In this document: positions 1 through 11,888 of the stretch, piece after piece
Position numbering within the stretch: the first letter of the stretch is position 1
Layout: each line of letters starts with the position of its first letter
From: Musa acuminata AAA Group
Taxonomy: Eukaryota; Streptophyta; Magnoliopsida; Zingiberales; Musaceae
NCBI RefSeq assembly: GCF_036884655.1
Contig: NC_088344.1
Span: 32,693,001 to 32,757,000 of the forward strand
DNA length: 64,000 nt
Direction: 5' to 3'
The notes under the pieces: model-generated
Seen by the model: the letters and a program-made list of their open reading frames with translations, nothing else
Told to the model about the DNA's origin: nothing
Database searches by the model: none
Position numbers and translations under genes: made by a program

Positions 1-812
1 ATAAATAATCGTCATTATGTAGGACTACTAGATAATAAAAATAATAATCAACTAAACCTTTTAATTAATTAATATTTTCTGAAATCAGGGATATATAGGG
101 AATTTCTCAATTCCTAAGGGTATTTTCGTAATTTGGACAAAAGACAGAAACTGGAATTTCTCAAATTCCGAGGGGCAAAACTGTCTTTTACGCAGAAAAC
201 CCTAATACCCTTTCCCCTTTTCGCTGCTGCGCCGCCGCCGCCGCCACCCTGCTGGCGGCGGCCTGTGCGGCGAGGGCGAGGGCACTGCCCTCGCCTGCAG
301 GTGGCACGCCCGCTGGGGTCGCTGCCGCTGCAGGTGGGCGCCCCCGCGGGCGCCGCCGCCTTCGCGGGCGGTTCTGCCCGCGAGTCAGCGCCCGCAGGTG
401 GTGCTGTCTCGCTGGCGGCCGCCCCTGCGGGGTTTTTGCCCGTGGGAGCAGCGGCCACAGGCGCCGCTGCCCTGCGGTGCCTCAGCCCGCGCTGCTGCCC
501 CGCGGCGCCTCTGCCCGCGGGCTTAGTGGCCGCAGGCGCTTCTACCGAGCGGGCTCCCAGCCCCGCCGGCCGCAAGCCTGCTGCAAGCAGATCGCCGGCC
601 GGCTACTGCAGGCACAGCGCTTGCGCATGCGCCGGCGCTGTGCTGCCTGGCTGCGGCTGCGGCTGGCTGTAGGCATGCAGATCGAGGGCAGCAACTGTTG
701 CTGCCCTTCCTTGCTTTTGCGTCAACGATTTTGACGTCAATATTCTTCCTAAACACAACACACGCAGTTCAAAAACCAATCATTCGCACAAACAACCTGG
801 CTCTGATACCAC
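1..812 (-). mobile_element. Internal leader region of a Ty1/copia element (E1), GC-rich
   Basis: This lies on the body side of a primer-binding site and LTR that read on the minus strand, so it should be the 5' leader and beginning of a copia-type element that continues left of the window. Bases about 220-680 are very GC-rich and low in complexity (GCC/GCG runs), in contrast to the AT-rich surroundings. Long frames open through it on both strands, but they encode only Ala/Pro/Arg/Gly-rich strings with no recognisable domain, so I do not call a gene. Confidence 0.5.
799..811 (-). other. Primer-binding site of copia element E1
   Basis: On the minus strand this reads TGGTATCAGAGCC, the initiator tRNA-Met-complementary PBS used by most plant copia elements. 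One base separates it from the LTR end TCCCAACA. This fixes the element's orientation (minus) and makes 813 the LTR edge. Confidence 0.85.
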
Positions 813-2316
813 TGTTGGGAAATCATGGGGGGCGACATCATATGCGCAGCGGAAGAACAAGAAAACAAAAATCCCCGATTCCCAAAAAGATGTTCGTCGT
901 CGTGCGAAGATTGGTGCGCAAAATCCGCAAAACATAAAACTGCGTATAGAGATTGTGTTACCTAGGGAGATCGTATATCCCTGTTTCCTTGCAGATCCTC
1001 AGGAGAGGGTGAAGGAGGTCAAGCGTCCTCCTCTCTAGCGGTGATCCACACAGCAGGGTTGCGACGACGCTCCTCAAAACTCCAGGCCTACTCTGAGGTG
1101 GAGAGGGAGAGGAGAATAGGAAGGGCAAGCAAAGACTCTAGCCTATGAGGCTGTGAATCCCTCCTATTTATAGAGATCCCGTGTCAAAACCCTAATGGGT
1201 CCTTTCCCTAGTGGGTATTGGATCTGCATCCAATAAGACAAGGGCTCCGTCGGATATCTCATATCCGAACCTCTACTCATCGCAATGCCTACCATATGTG
1301 TGTGACCCTCTAGGCCCAATATCGAGCTGGCCGTGAGTCATACCTGTCAGAACTCCTTCTAACTAAGTGAATTATTATCTCTGTAATAATTCACTCGACT
1401 CATCGACTACGGAAGTACTAGGCCACTACGCCGTAGTCCCCAGACGATACAGGGGAATCCAATCCATTGGACCTGTCTGTCCTCAGTTACCATGTACCTA
1501 TAGTCCCTCATCCATCTAATATCCCAGAGACCGTATATCGAGCATGGTGCTGTCAGACCCATACGGTTTCTACTTGAGTCTCGCTCTAATCGGATTCTCC
1601 CGGAGAACTCTTTCTCTCTCAACCCGAATGACCCTGGCCAGGGATTTGTCTGAGCAAGAACACATGGGATATTCCTCTCATGATACCGAGAGTGGATGAT
1701 CCTCTATCGACACTCAATAGCCCTCGTAAGGTCGACTACCACTCCCAATGACCAGCTGTACTAGATCTGGGAACAGCCAAACCTATAAGTCTGGTATCAA
1801 AGAGTGGAGCACTCATACAGGACATCCTTGGTGTCTCAAGTCTAAGAACCAGATACACCACTAGGACTACGGAATTGTTGTCTGACAATAAGGCATCATC
1901 AACCATCCAGCATTCCGTAAGCGGATCAATCAGTGAACTCATTCTCCAATGAGCACCTGTACTGTATCCTTAGTGTCCCTACACGAGCAGCTATGAGACC
2001 AGCTGCATCCATCATATGGACGGGTATACAGCACACCAGTCTATCCGGTTATCACGATGTCCCTCTCGAGTAACCTATGACCGGGATTATTTAGGATATG
2101 TGTTTAAAGGTGAATCGATCTCATTATCGTGATCTCATCACGATCCGATTCCCATTGCACAAATCCAAGGACATCACAATACATATGCATTTATGCAATA
2201 GTTATAAAGTGATATACGCCAAAAAATATAATAAGCAAAAAGATTCTGTATCAAGTCACACGTGCCATCACTCACGTGATTGGCTTGCTGGGCACTTATG
2301 ACTAGCAGCTCCCAAC
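813..2316 (-). mobile_element. 5' LTR of copia element E1, about 1.5 kb
   Basis: On the plus strand it starts TGTTGGGA next to the PBS and ends TCCCAAC at 2310-2316, so the two ends are inverted copies of each other as expected for an LTR, with only the last A missing or changed. Content is non-coding. The right edge abuts a truncated Sirevirus LTR with no visible spacer; both sides share AAC at the joint. E1 may have inserted into that LTR, or the two were joined by a deletion. Confidence 0.7.
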
Positions 2317-2822
2317 CTTCGGACTTCCGTCGAACTCTCGAACTCGCAACAAATCCTTCGCGCTTGACTCCGACACTTTGTTTCGCTATATGTCTTCATC
2401 ATTATCATAGTTAATCATGCACAATTAAAGCAAAACTTCGATCAAGACAATTAGTCCTAAGCAATTAACCAAGTTGTCCGGTATGTCATTGGTCCCTCGA
2501 CGCTTCGTCTGATTCTTCGACGCATCGTCCTCTCCTGAGGCCTATTGCCCAATCGGCCAGTTGACTCCGCAACTCCGATATCCTTGGCGCAATACCCGCT
2601 CTTCTTGGCCCGTTGCCCGAGTCCACGGCCCGAAGCCTTCTGTCGATACGTCGACCGATCCACCGACCCGACGTCCAAACTTCTGACATGTTCCTCCGAC
2701 ACAATATGATTTTCCTGCTTTAATTGTCTCATCCTGATCAAAGCATCCTGCGTTACTTAAAACACAGATTAAATCATAAACATATATCAAGTAGTTTAAT
2801 CATCAAAATACGAGATTCAACA
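2317..2822 (-). mobile_element. Truncated 3' LTR of E2
   Basis: Near-identical to the right-hand part of the 5' LTR (about 8026-8531), including the shared CTTCGGACTTCCG start and the TTCAACA end. Roughly 1.65 kb of LTR is missing on the left, where sequence of E1 begins. The high identity of the two LTR segments suggests a fairly recent insertion. Confidence 0.8.
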
Positions 2823-5358
2823 ATCTCCCCCTTTTTTATGATGACAACTACTTGATGACGGAGTTAACCTTAACTCCCGGAGTTTAAACAAACTCCCCCT
2901 ATCAATATGCCATATTGATAGAATCTTGAATTCAAACTGAATTCAAGTCATTGCAATATTCATCATGAATACTTGCAACACTTCATCATGAACTTATGCA
3001 TAAACTTATGCATAACATGTCATGTCATCATCATACTTCTCCCCCTTTGTCATCAACAAAAAGGAGAAGTACCACAATCAAGTGTTTGTGATATTGGTTC
3101 AACTTATTGCATGAAAAACATAATATCAAGTTTTATCATCATGCAGTTTTGAAGCCAGAAAAATTTAGCAAATGTTACATCATGCTTCGAACATTCAAGC
3201 TATCAAGTTTTAGATATGCAAGTTTTGCAGCATACAAGATAGCACTTTTATAACATGCAAGCTAGAAATGTTACAACGTTTTAGAACTAGTAATTTAGAA
3301 ATGTTCAAGAAGGCAACTCTTGCTTCTTGAAGTATAAGTTTTGCTACATGTGCAAGTTAACTTTTTGTTTATGCAAGATATCATTCCTTGGTGATGTTCA
3401 ATATAGCAAGTTCTACATCATGGAAGCTAGTGAATCTTATAACATTTTAGAACATGCATAATCACCAAAGCATCATAAATTTTAATGATGTGCAAAATTA
3501 CAAATTTTGCATGTTTGCATTTGTGCATCTTGAGATTTGTAAGATAGCACTTCTTGGTGATGTTCAAGATAGCAAGCTCTTTCTTCTCTTTTGAGACGTA
3601 TCATTTTTGCTTTCTTTGCAAAGTGCAAGCTAGTAAAATGCCAAACTAGCAAGAGATAATGTTTTACATGAGGCAAGCAAACAATTTGGCAAGTGTTACA
3701 TTTACATCTTCTCTTTAGATGTGCAAGAAAATAAACAAGTTTTTACATTTTCTTGACATTTCAAGCGAGCAATTATCGGTGATGTTCAAGATAGCAATTT
3801 CTTCTCTTTTGAGAAGTGTAATTTTTTTACCTTTTTCTTGAATTGTGCTAGCAATCTATCTCCCCCTTTGTTATTGTCAACAAGGGAAAAACCCTTTACA
3901 TCAATTTCTAAATCATGACAAAGGTAAGTAATCATTCTTATTTATGCATCATTATAGTTTCAATGCACAAATTCATTAACATTACATTTCAATTTTTTTT
4001 TTTTATGCACAATACCGAAAAATCAATCATCATCATGAGCATATCAAACATGATATTCAAGCATTCATGATATATCATTTTGGCAACATGATCATAGATA
4101 TTCAAACGATGGTATCTAAATGTCAGAATTCATTACATCCTATTATGCATGATCATTAACTCCTCATTTGTATTTCATGCATTATTTCATTTCATCTCAT
4201 AAGGAATATCAAGAAGAGTTAATGGATGAGAAGATAAATATTTTATGAATACACGGAATTGTATAAAAAACATATCATAAGTGTTTCATGTATTCATATT
4301 ATCACATGAAGCATATTATCATTTTTGAGATTCATAACATGAATAACGTTATTACTATTTCATCAAAATCAATTTCGAGATTCACACAATATCATGCATT
4401 AATCTCGATGAGATGGGAAAAGCATTTTCTTTTTAAGTGATTCTTTTAACACATCATAAAAACTCATTCATAATTCAAGTAATTTACAAGATATCATAAA
4501 TGAATTTATCACTTGTATTTCATCAAAATTGAGAACTCTAGAGATAGAAAATGATTGAAGCATTTAACATGATTGAAGCATGATTCATATTTAAAGTGTA
4601 TCTTATGTCGTAAATACGAATCAAGCATTTGTCAAATCTGAAATCATCCTCAAAATTACATTCAATAAATTCATATATGACAAGCATAGATTTATTGAAA
4701 AATCAATAAGATAGAGGATTGCATTTCAAGTGTTTATCAATTGTAGCATTTCATCACATGGTAAGATATCAATGCGTAAAATTACGATACAAGTTCTTGA
4801 TATCTTAACGTATGGTGCAAACATGGCAAAATGCAAATTTGGCAATCATAGCATCAATTCATATAAGCATTGCAAATATGGCAATCATATCAATTCATAT
4901 GTCTCTTGATGATGCAAGCATGGCATAATCATAGCATAGTGTTTATAGCATCAATTCATATATTTCTCCCCCTTTTTTAAGTGTTTCATCTTAAGTGATC
5001 GATTTCATGTTAGCATGCCTTTTCATTTATGTCAAATGAAAACATGCATCAATTTTTAAAGCCACTGTTATTATCATGAAAATCGATAATTATCATCATA
5101 CATAATTTAAAAAATATATACTCATAACTTCAAATTTAAACATGATTTAATATACTCAAAATCGAGAAATAACAATGGACATCAACATGATACACATTAT
5201 TACTTCTTAACCATGATTTCATATTTTCAATCAAAAATCATTTTGTTTGTTTATCATAAAATATGTAATATTATCATTTTCGAAATTACTAGCATGATCA
5301 TAATTTTTTTTTTTTAACATTAATTCTAAACTAAAAAAGAAAATACATCATGAAAGCA
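2823..5358 (-). other. Sirevirus non-coding region with multiple PPT-like motifs
   Basis: AT-rich, without convincing genes. On the minus strand the first motif beside the 3' LTR is AAAAAAGGGGGAGAT (2823-2837), the expected PPT for plus-strand priming. Further A/G-rich relatives with a GGGGGAG core occur near 2891, 3038, 3859 and 4965. Between them are short imperfect repeats built on words such as CAAGCTAG and GTGATGTTCAAGATAGC. Confidence 0.7.
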
Positions 5359-6317
5359 TCAAGTAATTTCAAAGTAAATTAGGGGGATTTCGATTACCTC
5401 ATCATTGAAAGTGGTTAAGGCGTAGTTTGCCACCTCGCCTTTCTTGATTTTCTCTTCATCTTCGGAGGAGCTCGATTCATCCCACTTTGTGTTCTTCTTC
5501 TTTGGCCTCTTCCTTCGTTCAAGTTTATTGTTTGTTTTAGATTTTTATTTAATAAACTTATTAAGATTTAGTGTTCGAAGTTCAAGTTCATCATTGTCCT
5601 CATCACTTGAGTCATCGCTCAAGTGGCATTCATTTGTTCGGAGTTCCAAATCCTTCCTATTTTTGGAAGGTGATTGTGTTCAACATGTTCATCATATGCA
5701 TTGTGCACCATTTCATATGTCATCAATGAACCAATTAGTTCTTCAAGTGGTAAGTTGTTTAGGTTTTTAGCTTCTTGTATTGCAGTTACTTTTGAATCCC
5801 ACTTCTTAGAAAGAGAACGCAAAATCTTGTTTACGAGTTCAAAATCCGAAAAATATTTTCCAAGAACTCTTAAACTATTGACGACATCCGTGAAACAGGT
5901 GTACATGTCGCATATAGTCTCGCTTAGTTGCATTCGAAAAAGCTCAAAATCATGCAATAAAAAGTTAACTTTCGAGTCTTTGACTCTACTAGTTCCCTCG
6001 TGCGTGATTTCAAGTGTTTGCCAAATGTCAAAAGCCGTTTCGCATGTAGAAATCCGATTGAACTCATTTTTGTCCAAAGCGCAAAATAAGGCATTCATAG
6101 CCTTTGCGTTTAAAGAAAAATACTTCTTCTCCAAATCCGACCATTCGTTCATCAGTTTAGAGGGAAGTTGAAAATTGTTTTCAATGATATTCCATAAATC
6201 CAAATACGTAGAAATCAAGAAAACTCTCATTCGAGTTTTCCAATAAGTGTAGTCCAATCCGTTAAATAACGGTGGACGAAAAACCGATAAACCCTCTTGA
6301 AAGCCATGAAGAACCAT
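5359..6317 (-). pseudogene. Copia gag polyprotein remnant
   Basis: The first 232 residues (6317-5619) form a copia Gag of the UBN2/DUF4219 type: an N-terminal PPLFNGLDYTYWKTRM segment, a conserved WDSKVTAIQEAKNL region and LTYEMV-like helices. After residue 228 a frameshift leads to a stop. The Gag tail continues in another frame (acidic SDDSSDEDNDELE, then after an in-frame TAA a Lys-rich stretch and WDESSSSEDEEKIKKGEVAN) to a TGA at 5359-5361. One frameshift and one nonsense codon therefore break it. No zinc knuckle or pol follows. Confidence 0.8.
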
Positions 6318-6353
6318 TTCTCTCGGGTGTAAATCCGAAATGAGAAAAACCGG

Positions 6354-6366
6354 GCTCTGATACCAA
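6354..6366 (-). other. Primer-binding site of E2
   Basis: Minus-strand TGGTATCAGAGCC type PBS, two or three bases from the end of the 5' LTR and about 40 bases ahead of the gag start codon. Same tRNA-Met primer class as E1. Confidence 0.8.
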
Positions 6367-6494
6367 TTGTTAGGATCGAGAGCACTAAGAGGGGGGGGGG
6401 GGTGAATTAGTGCAGCGGAAATCTTTCAGCGATTAAAACCGAAGGCTGCGTTCGTTCGATAAAAACGATTTCGATGTAAAAGCCGATTTTAAGA

Positions 6495-6660
6495 TTAGGC
6501 ACAGTTTACGTTTAAACGTTGTTTACGTCTAAACGTAGTTTGCGTCTAAACACAGTTTTACGTCTAAACGTAGTTTACGTCTAAACGCAGTTTGCGTCTA
6601 AACGCAGTTTTACGTCTAAACGTAGTTTTACGTCTAAATGCTGATTTTGAAGATACTGAA
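6495..6660. repeat. Minisatellite in the E2 LTR, about 17-bp unit
   Basis: About nine imperfect copies of a unit like ACGTCTAAACGYAGTTT, with a longer outlier near 6765. It lies near the outer edge of the LTR. No function is visible; replication slippage is the likely origin. Confidence 0.85.
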
Positions 6661-7254
6661 CTTTGAGATGCGTTTTATAAATGTGTAGAAGCCAGTTTGC
6701 AGTTATAATAGGAGTTAAAACGTAAACGTAAACTGCAAAGTAATGATCGTATGAAAACACCGATTTACGTCTAAATGCTGATTCGGAAAGATATGAACTT
6801 AGAAGCTCGTTCGTAAAAGCGCAGAAGGCAGTAGATATTTAGGAGGTTTGCAGAAATGATAAAGTGCTCAAAGGAAATGCAAACCGAGATTTAGAGTGGT
6901 TCGGTCAGCCTTGACCTACTCCACTTTTGGCTTCCTCCACCGACGAGGTCACCGACATCAACTAGAGGCCTTCCTTCAATAAGCGAAGGCCAACTTCCCT
7001 TTTACAGTTTCACTCCTTTTGACGGGCTCAGGAGACAACCCTTATAGAACCTTTCTCTCCTCTCTTTACAACTCAAGACTTGAAGAACAGAAAGAGGAGA
7101 ACTTTTGGACTTTACACAAATTTGAGCTCTTAGAATCACAGAAAAGATCAAGATTTCGGTGTAGGTCTATATCTTTTCAGTGCTGAATGGGTGGGGTATT
7201 TATAGGCCCCAACCCAGTTCAAATTTGGAGCTCAAAACGATCAAATCCTGGAAT

Positions 7255-7600
7255 TCCGGGATCAGGCGGTTGCACCTCCTGACTGGAGCGGTTGCACCGC
7301 CTGGCAGAGCTCGAAGACTGAGCCCAGGTGGTTGCACCTCTCTTTCAGGGGCGGTTGCACCACCCAGTCTGGCTCAAAGACTGAGCCCCAAGCGGTGCCA
7401 CCTCCTGACTGAGGCGGTTGCACCGCCTGCCAAAGCTCGAAGACCGAGCTCAGGCGGTGCTACCTCTCTGTCAGGGGAGGTTGCACCGCCCAGTCTCGCT
7501 CGGAGACTGAGCCCCAGGCGGTGCCACCGCCTGCCTGGGGCGGTTGCACCTCCCAGCTTCGCTGGGAGATCCTCTCTTGGGCGGTGCCACCTCTTTCACT
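7255..7600. repeat. GC-rich imperfect tandem repeat in the E2 LTR, about 60-bp unit
   Basis: Five or six variants of a unit containing GGCGGTTGCACCGCC followed by AGCTCGAAGACTGAGCCC. The GGCGGT...ACCGCC core is a small palindrome, so each unit could fold into a hairpin. A decayed trace (CAGGCGGTACCACCACCC) survives in the older LTR at 8771. Confidence 0.8.
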
Positions 7601-8531
7601 ATTTCAGCTCACTTGGTTTGGCTCCAAACTTGGTCCAAACCAGTCCGAACTTGGGCCTAATTGGGCCCTACTTGGGTTATAGGATTAACACCTAATCCTA
7701 ACCCTAATTAACGTGCTAACTATGATTTTAAAGACATTTTCTAAGCTATTACAAAGTCCGCAAGTCAAGACTTCTTCTGGCGAGCTTCCGGTAATCTTCC
7801 GGCGGTCTTCCGATGAACTCTCGGAAACCATTCTGCGGACTCCCGGCAAGCTCCTAGACTTCACGATTTGATCTTAGCGAGTTCCAACGAGCTTCTTCGG
7901 CAAGCTCCGATCTTTCTCGGCGAGCTCCGCAAACTTCCAACGAACCTTCCGGCGAGCTTCCGAAAAAACCCTTCGGCAAGCTCCCAACTCATTCTCGGCT
8001 AGTTCCGGTAGCATTCCCGACGAACCTTCGGACTTCCGTCGAACTCTCGAACTCGCAACAAATCCTTCGCGCTTGACTCCGACACTTTGTTTCGCTATAT
8101 GTCTTCATCATTATCATAGTTAATCCTGCACAATTAAAGCAAAACTTCGATCGAGATAATTAGTCCTAAGCAATTAACCAAGTTGTCCGGTATGTCATTG
8201 GTCCCTCGACGCTTCGTCTGATTCTTCGGCGCATCGTCCTCTCCTACGGTCTATTGCCCAATCAGCCAGTTGACTCCGCAACTCTGATATCCTTGGCGCA
8301 ATACCCGCTCTTCTTGGCCCGTTGCCCGAGTCCACGGCCCGAAGCCTTCTGTCGATACATCGACCGATCCACCGACCCGACGTCGAATCTTCTGACATGT
8401 TCCTCTGGCACAACATGATTTTCCTGCTTTAATTGTCTCATCCTGATCAAAGCATCCTGCATTACTTAAAACGCAGATTAAATCATAAACATATATCAAG
8501 TAGTTTCATCATCAAAATACGAGATTCAACA

Positions 8532-9542
8532 CTTTTACTCTCCTCTTTTCCTTTAAACAGGTTTAGGAGATAACCCTTACAAACAGCCACTCTCCTTTAT
8601 AAATAGAATTCTAATACTTAGACTTGGAGGAGGGAATTCACTTATGATGGTAACAACGTTTTCTCTCTTTTAATCTCTATTCTTTAACCAGAGATGAGAG
8701 GGGTATTTATAGGCTTTAAGTTGATTCAAACTTGGAGCCTAAAAACATCTCATCTCGGGTTCCTCGGGCACAGGCGGTACCACCACCCAATGTCTATTCT
8801 TAATTATGTGCTAACTACGAAATCCTAAGACATTTGCTAAGCTAAACAAGTCCCTATGTCTATTCTTCTGGTGAGCTTCCGACGATCTTCCGGCGAACTT
8901 CCGACGATTACTCGGTAATGTTCCGGCGGGCTCCCGGCAAGCTCTTGGACTTCACGACGATTTTATTGGCGAGTTTCGATGAGCTTCTCTAGCAAGCTCC
9001 AAGATTTCTCGGCTGGTTTCTCTAGAACTTCCAATGAACGTCCAGACTTCCGACGAACTCTTGAACTCCCAACGTGATCTCGATCTTGACTCCGGGACTT
9101 CATTTTGCTTTATACCTTGCTATCGTAGTTAATCCTGCACATATAAAAATATATTTCGATCTAGACAATTAATACTAAGCATTAATCAAGTTGTCCGGTA
9201 TGTCATTGGTCCCTCGACGCTTCGTTCGATTCTTCGGCGCATCGTCTTCTCTTACGGCCTATTGTCCAATCGGCCAGTTGACTCCGCAACTCCGATATCC
9301 TTGGTGCAATATCCGCTCTTCTTGGCTTGATGCTCGAATCTACGGCCCAAAGCCTTTTGTCGATACGTCGACCGATCCACTGGCCCGATGTCCAATATTT
9401 TGACATGTTATCCTCCGGCACAACATGATTTTTCTTGCTTTAATTGTTTCATCATGATCGAAGCATCTTGCGTCACTCAAAACGCAGATTAAAACATAAA
9501 CATATATCGATTAGTTTCATCATCAAAATCCGAGATTCAACA
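8532..9542 (-). mobile_element. Older, truncated LTR of the same Sirevirus family
   Basis: Aligns with the second half of the E2 LTR (from about 7010 on) in the same orientation but much more diverged, ending in the same GAGATTCAACA at 9542. The left half is absent and the E2 end abuts it directly. It may be the relic of an earlier insertion into which E2 jumped. Confidence 0.8.
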
Positions 9543-9745
9543 ATAATGTTCTTTAAAATCATAAGATTACCACTATATAGTATAAATTGTAATCATCTTG
9601 TGCTAGATTTTGTTTGCAAGAAGCATCATCACCACCATCATGTGATGATCGTCCTCACTTGGATGCAATCTCGTATGTCCATTTCCAAAATGAAAATTCA
9701 ATGAGATGTTTGTTCCTTTTATATTAATATTAATATAAATAACAA

Positions 9746-9818
9746 GTGGGGATAACTCAGTTAGAAAATCGTCAGACTGAATATTAATATAAATATCGAT
9801 CACGTGTTCCATCCACGC
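9746..9818 (+). pseudogene. tRNA-Phe-like relic
   Basis: Starts GTGGGGATAACTCAGTTAG and keeps GTCAGACTGA of the anticodon arm. The anticodon 3' half is replaced by an AT-rich segment that copies the flank just upstream (ATATTAATATAAAT). It then resumes with CACGTGTTCCATCCACGC, a T-arm-like end. The acceptor 3' strand is missing. It lies about 1.3 kb upstream of the NLR stub at 11065 in the same orientation. Confidence 0.55.
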
Positions 9819-9977
9819 TATCATATTTTCTTTAAACGAATATTCCCGCACAAAATATAAAACTTTTTCTAAATGAGATCTATTTGGTTTGTGATAATGC
9901 ATTTATTTCGGTCACATTAGGCAAAATAAGTATGTAAATAATCACTTTGAAATATGTGACAAATGTACCTTGTTTGC

Positions 9978-9978
<1 letters not shown>

Positions 9979-10014
<36 letters not shown>
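9979..10014. repeat. (TA)n microsatellite
   Basis: About 18 uninterrupted TA units in an AT-rich intergenic stretch. Confidence 0.95.
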
Positions 10015-10017
<3 letters not shown>

Positions 10018-10590
10018 CATTATATCAAAATAAGGGTCTATGATTATGTGCGGAGAAATTAGGTGCCAATTCTTAAGTTTAATTAAAATATATGTTAGGT
10101 GCAATGCCATTGATCAAATATTTATATTAACTAAAACATATCATATTTTTAATTAAAATATCCGATTGGTTAGTGCATTATTGTATAAGTGAAAAAAGTT
10201 CGAATCTATTAATATAACGGTGATTTTTTTATTAAGAAAATAGGAGACATCATAATAAATAGCTGTCAATGGGTTTATATAACCCCTTAAGCTCGTTTTC
10301 GTTTTTAATATGTAACGTTTCATTAAAATGAAAAGGAAATATGATAATAAATAACTGTCATTAATTCCATGGATAACATGAAACAATTTGATACTGCCTT
10401 TAGCACTGTCACACTTTAAGGCGATTCCTTTGTAATGCAATGGACAAATGAAAGCATAAAATACGATTTGCCTTTGCTCTTTTGTTCTTTTTTCTTTGGC
10501 TTTACCTGCACGTAATGTATAATTCTTTTGGATTACTATATGTTCGTTCTCACTTAATGAGAGCACATCTAATCTAATATATTAGATCAT

Positions 10591-10945
10591 TACATTGGAG
10601 AATATGTAACAAAAACTTATGGAACATGAACATGACATGCGAGGCATATGATACGCTCTTCTATTGATAGGTTTACGTTTTCTAGAATGGACTATCATAC
10701 GCTACGCATATGATGCGTTCACGAGGTAGTCGTTTTACATAAGGCATATCATGGAACATGAACATGAACATGACATTGGAGAATATGTAACAAAAACTTA
10801 TGGAACATGAACATGACACGCGAGGCATATGATACGCTCTTCTATTGATAGGTTTACGTTTTCTAGAAGGGACTATCATACGCTACGCATATGATGCGTT
10901 CACGAGATAGTCGTTTTACGTAAGACATATCATGCCCTTCGATTA
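10591..10945. repeat. Direct 181-bp duplication upstream of the NLR stub
   Basis: Two near-identical copies (from about 10591 and 10772) with the same words at an offset of 181 bases, including GGCATATGATACGCTC and TAGTCGTTTTAC. The joint carries repeated GAACAT units. Unit 2 of the larger duplication has only one such copy. Confidence 0.85.
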
Positions 10946-11003
10946 ATTTTTTATTTGCTATGTCTGCTCATCTCAAGGGAGTGTCTTGGACGACTTGTTA
11001 CAC

Positions 11004-11013
11004 ATTATATATA
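11004..11013 (+). promoter_or_regulatory. TATA box of the NLR stub
   Basis: ATTATATATAGG lies about 60 bases ahead of the stub's ATG, in a block matching the NLR1 and NLR2 promoters (TTTGCTATGT, GTGTCTTGGA, CTTGTTACA). Confidence 0.6.
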
Positions 11014-11064
11014 GGCTTTGCAGGCAAAATCGAAGAGATAGTAAAAAAGAGAAAGAAGAGATAA

Positions 11065-11154
11065 ATGATAAGTGTGGCAGTCGATATGGTGTTAGGGAAG
11101 ATGAATGAGTATATCTTTAGAGAAGTCACACTCTTCTTGAATATAAGTGATGAG
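11065..11154 (+). pseudogene. Truncated CNL gene: CC-domain start only
   Basis: The ATG at 11065 opens a frame reading MISVAVDMVLGKMNEYIFRE and on through VTLFLNISDE, clearly the N-terminus of the neighbouring CNL proteins. After residue 30 it runs into non-homologous intergenic sequence at the duplication joint and stops within 11 codons. Only about 30 residues survive, so it is a duplication by-product with no NB-ARC or LRR. Confidence 0.85.
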
Positions 11155-11815
11155 AAATTAGGCGCAATAAAATATATCGCATGCTAATTCTTAAGTTTAA
11201 TTAAATTTTATGTTAAGGTGCAATGCCCCATTGATCAAATATTTATATTAACTAAAACATATCATATTTTTTATTAAAATATCCGATTGGTTAGTGCATT
11301 ATTGTATAAGTGAAAAGAGTTCGAATCTATTCGGTGATTTTTTTTATAAAAAAACAGGAGACATCATAATAAATAGCTGTCATTAATTCCATGGATAACA
11401 TGAAACAATTTGACACTGCCCTTAGCACTGTCACACTTCAAAGCGATCCCTTTGTAATGCAATGGACAAATGAAAGAATAAAATATGAATTGCCTTTGCT
11501 CTTTTGTTCTTTTTCTTTGGCTTTACCTACACGTAATGTATAATTCTTTTGGATTACCACATGTTCGTTCTCACCTAATGAAAGCACATCTAATCTAATA
11601 TATAAGATCATTACATTGGAGAATCTGTAACAAAAACTAGTTGAACATGAACATGGCACGGAAGGCATGTGATACGTGCTTCTATTGATGGGATTATGCT
11701 TTCAAGAAGGAGTATCTCAAGCTACGCATATGATAGGCTCAAGGCAGCAATTTTACCCAAAGCACATGATGCCTTTCCATCATCACTTTATTCGCTATGT
11801 AGCTGATTTGTTGCA

Positions 11816-11824
11816 TTATATATA
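11816..11824 (+). promoter_or_regulatory. TATA box of NLR1
   Basis: TATATATA in GCATTATATATAGGCTTC, about 70 bases ahead of the start codon and followed by a purine-rich leader. The surrounding 11775-11860 block (TTTATTCGCTATGT ... ATAGCCACC) is conserved ahead of NLR2 and, in decayed form, in the tRNA-Phe array. Confidence 0.65.
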
Positions 11825-11888
11825 GGCTTCACATAGCCACCAATGAAGGTGGAATCAGAAAGAGAAAGAAAGAGGAAAAAAAAAAAAG

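Larger units (their letters stand above)
2317..8531 (-). mobile_element. Non-autonomous Sirevirus-like copia element (E2)
   Basis: Read on the minus strand: 5' LTR (8531-6368), PBS, decayed gag (6317-5359), a long AT-rich non-coding stretch with several polypurine-tract-like motifs, then a 3' LTR (2822-2317) cut short. No protease, integrase, reverse transcriptase or RNase H frame exists between gag and the 3' LTR, so the element could move only with enzymes supplied by relatives. Repeated AAAGGGGGAGA motifs ahead of the 3' LTR are a known Sirevirus trait. Confidence 0.8.
6368..8531 (-). mobile_element. 5' LTR of E2, 2,164 bp
   Basis: Bounded by TGTTAGG at 6368 and TTCAACA at 8531 (TG...CA with short inverted ends). 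It opens on the plus strand with a poly-G run (6391-6402) and GGTGAATTAGTGCAGCGG, a familiar Sirevirus LTR edge. It contains two internal tandem arrays (listed separately) and a further stretch of loosely repeated words around CTTCCGGCGAGC (7780-8020). A frame open across 7180-7695 is repeat translation, not a gene. Confidence 0.85.
9543..10052. other. Intergenic, AT-rich, upstream of the NLR cluster
   Basis: No gene seen. It holds a tRNA-Phe-like relic and a TA microsatellite (listed separately). Bases 9553-9595 (motif ACCACTATATA) resemble 17158-17195, upstream of NLR2, and more weakly 25083-25110 next to another tRNA-Phe relic, suggesting a shared ancient upstream region of the NLR genes. 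Confidence 0.5.

Noticed and set aside
133..756. Long open frames in GC-rich DNA on both strands
   Set aside because: Composition effect: GCC/GCG-rich low-complexity sequence has few stop codons. The frames give Ala/Pro/Arg strings and lie in a retroelement leader.
7180..7695. 171-codon frame on the plus strand with repeated Ala-Val-Ala-Pro-Pro segments
   Set aside because: Translation of the GC-rich tandem repeat in the LTR, on the strand opposite to the element.
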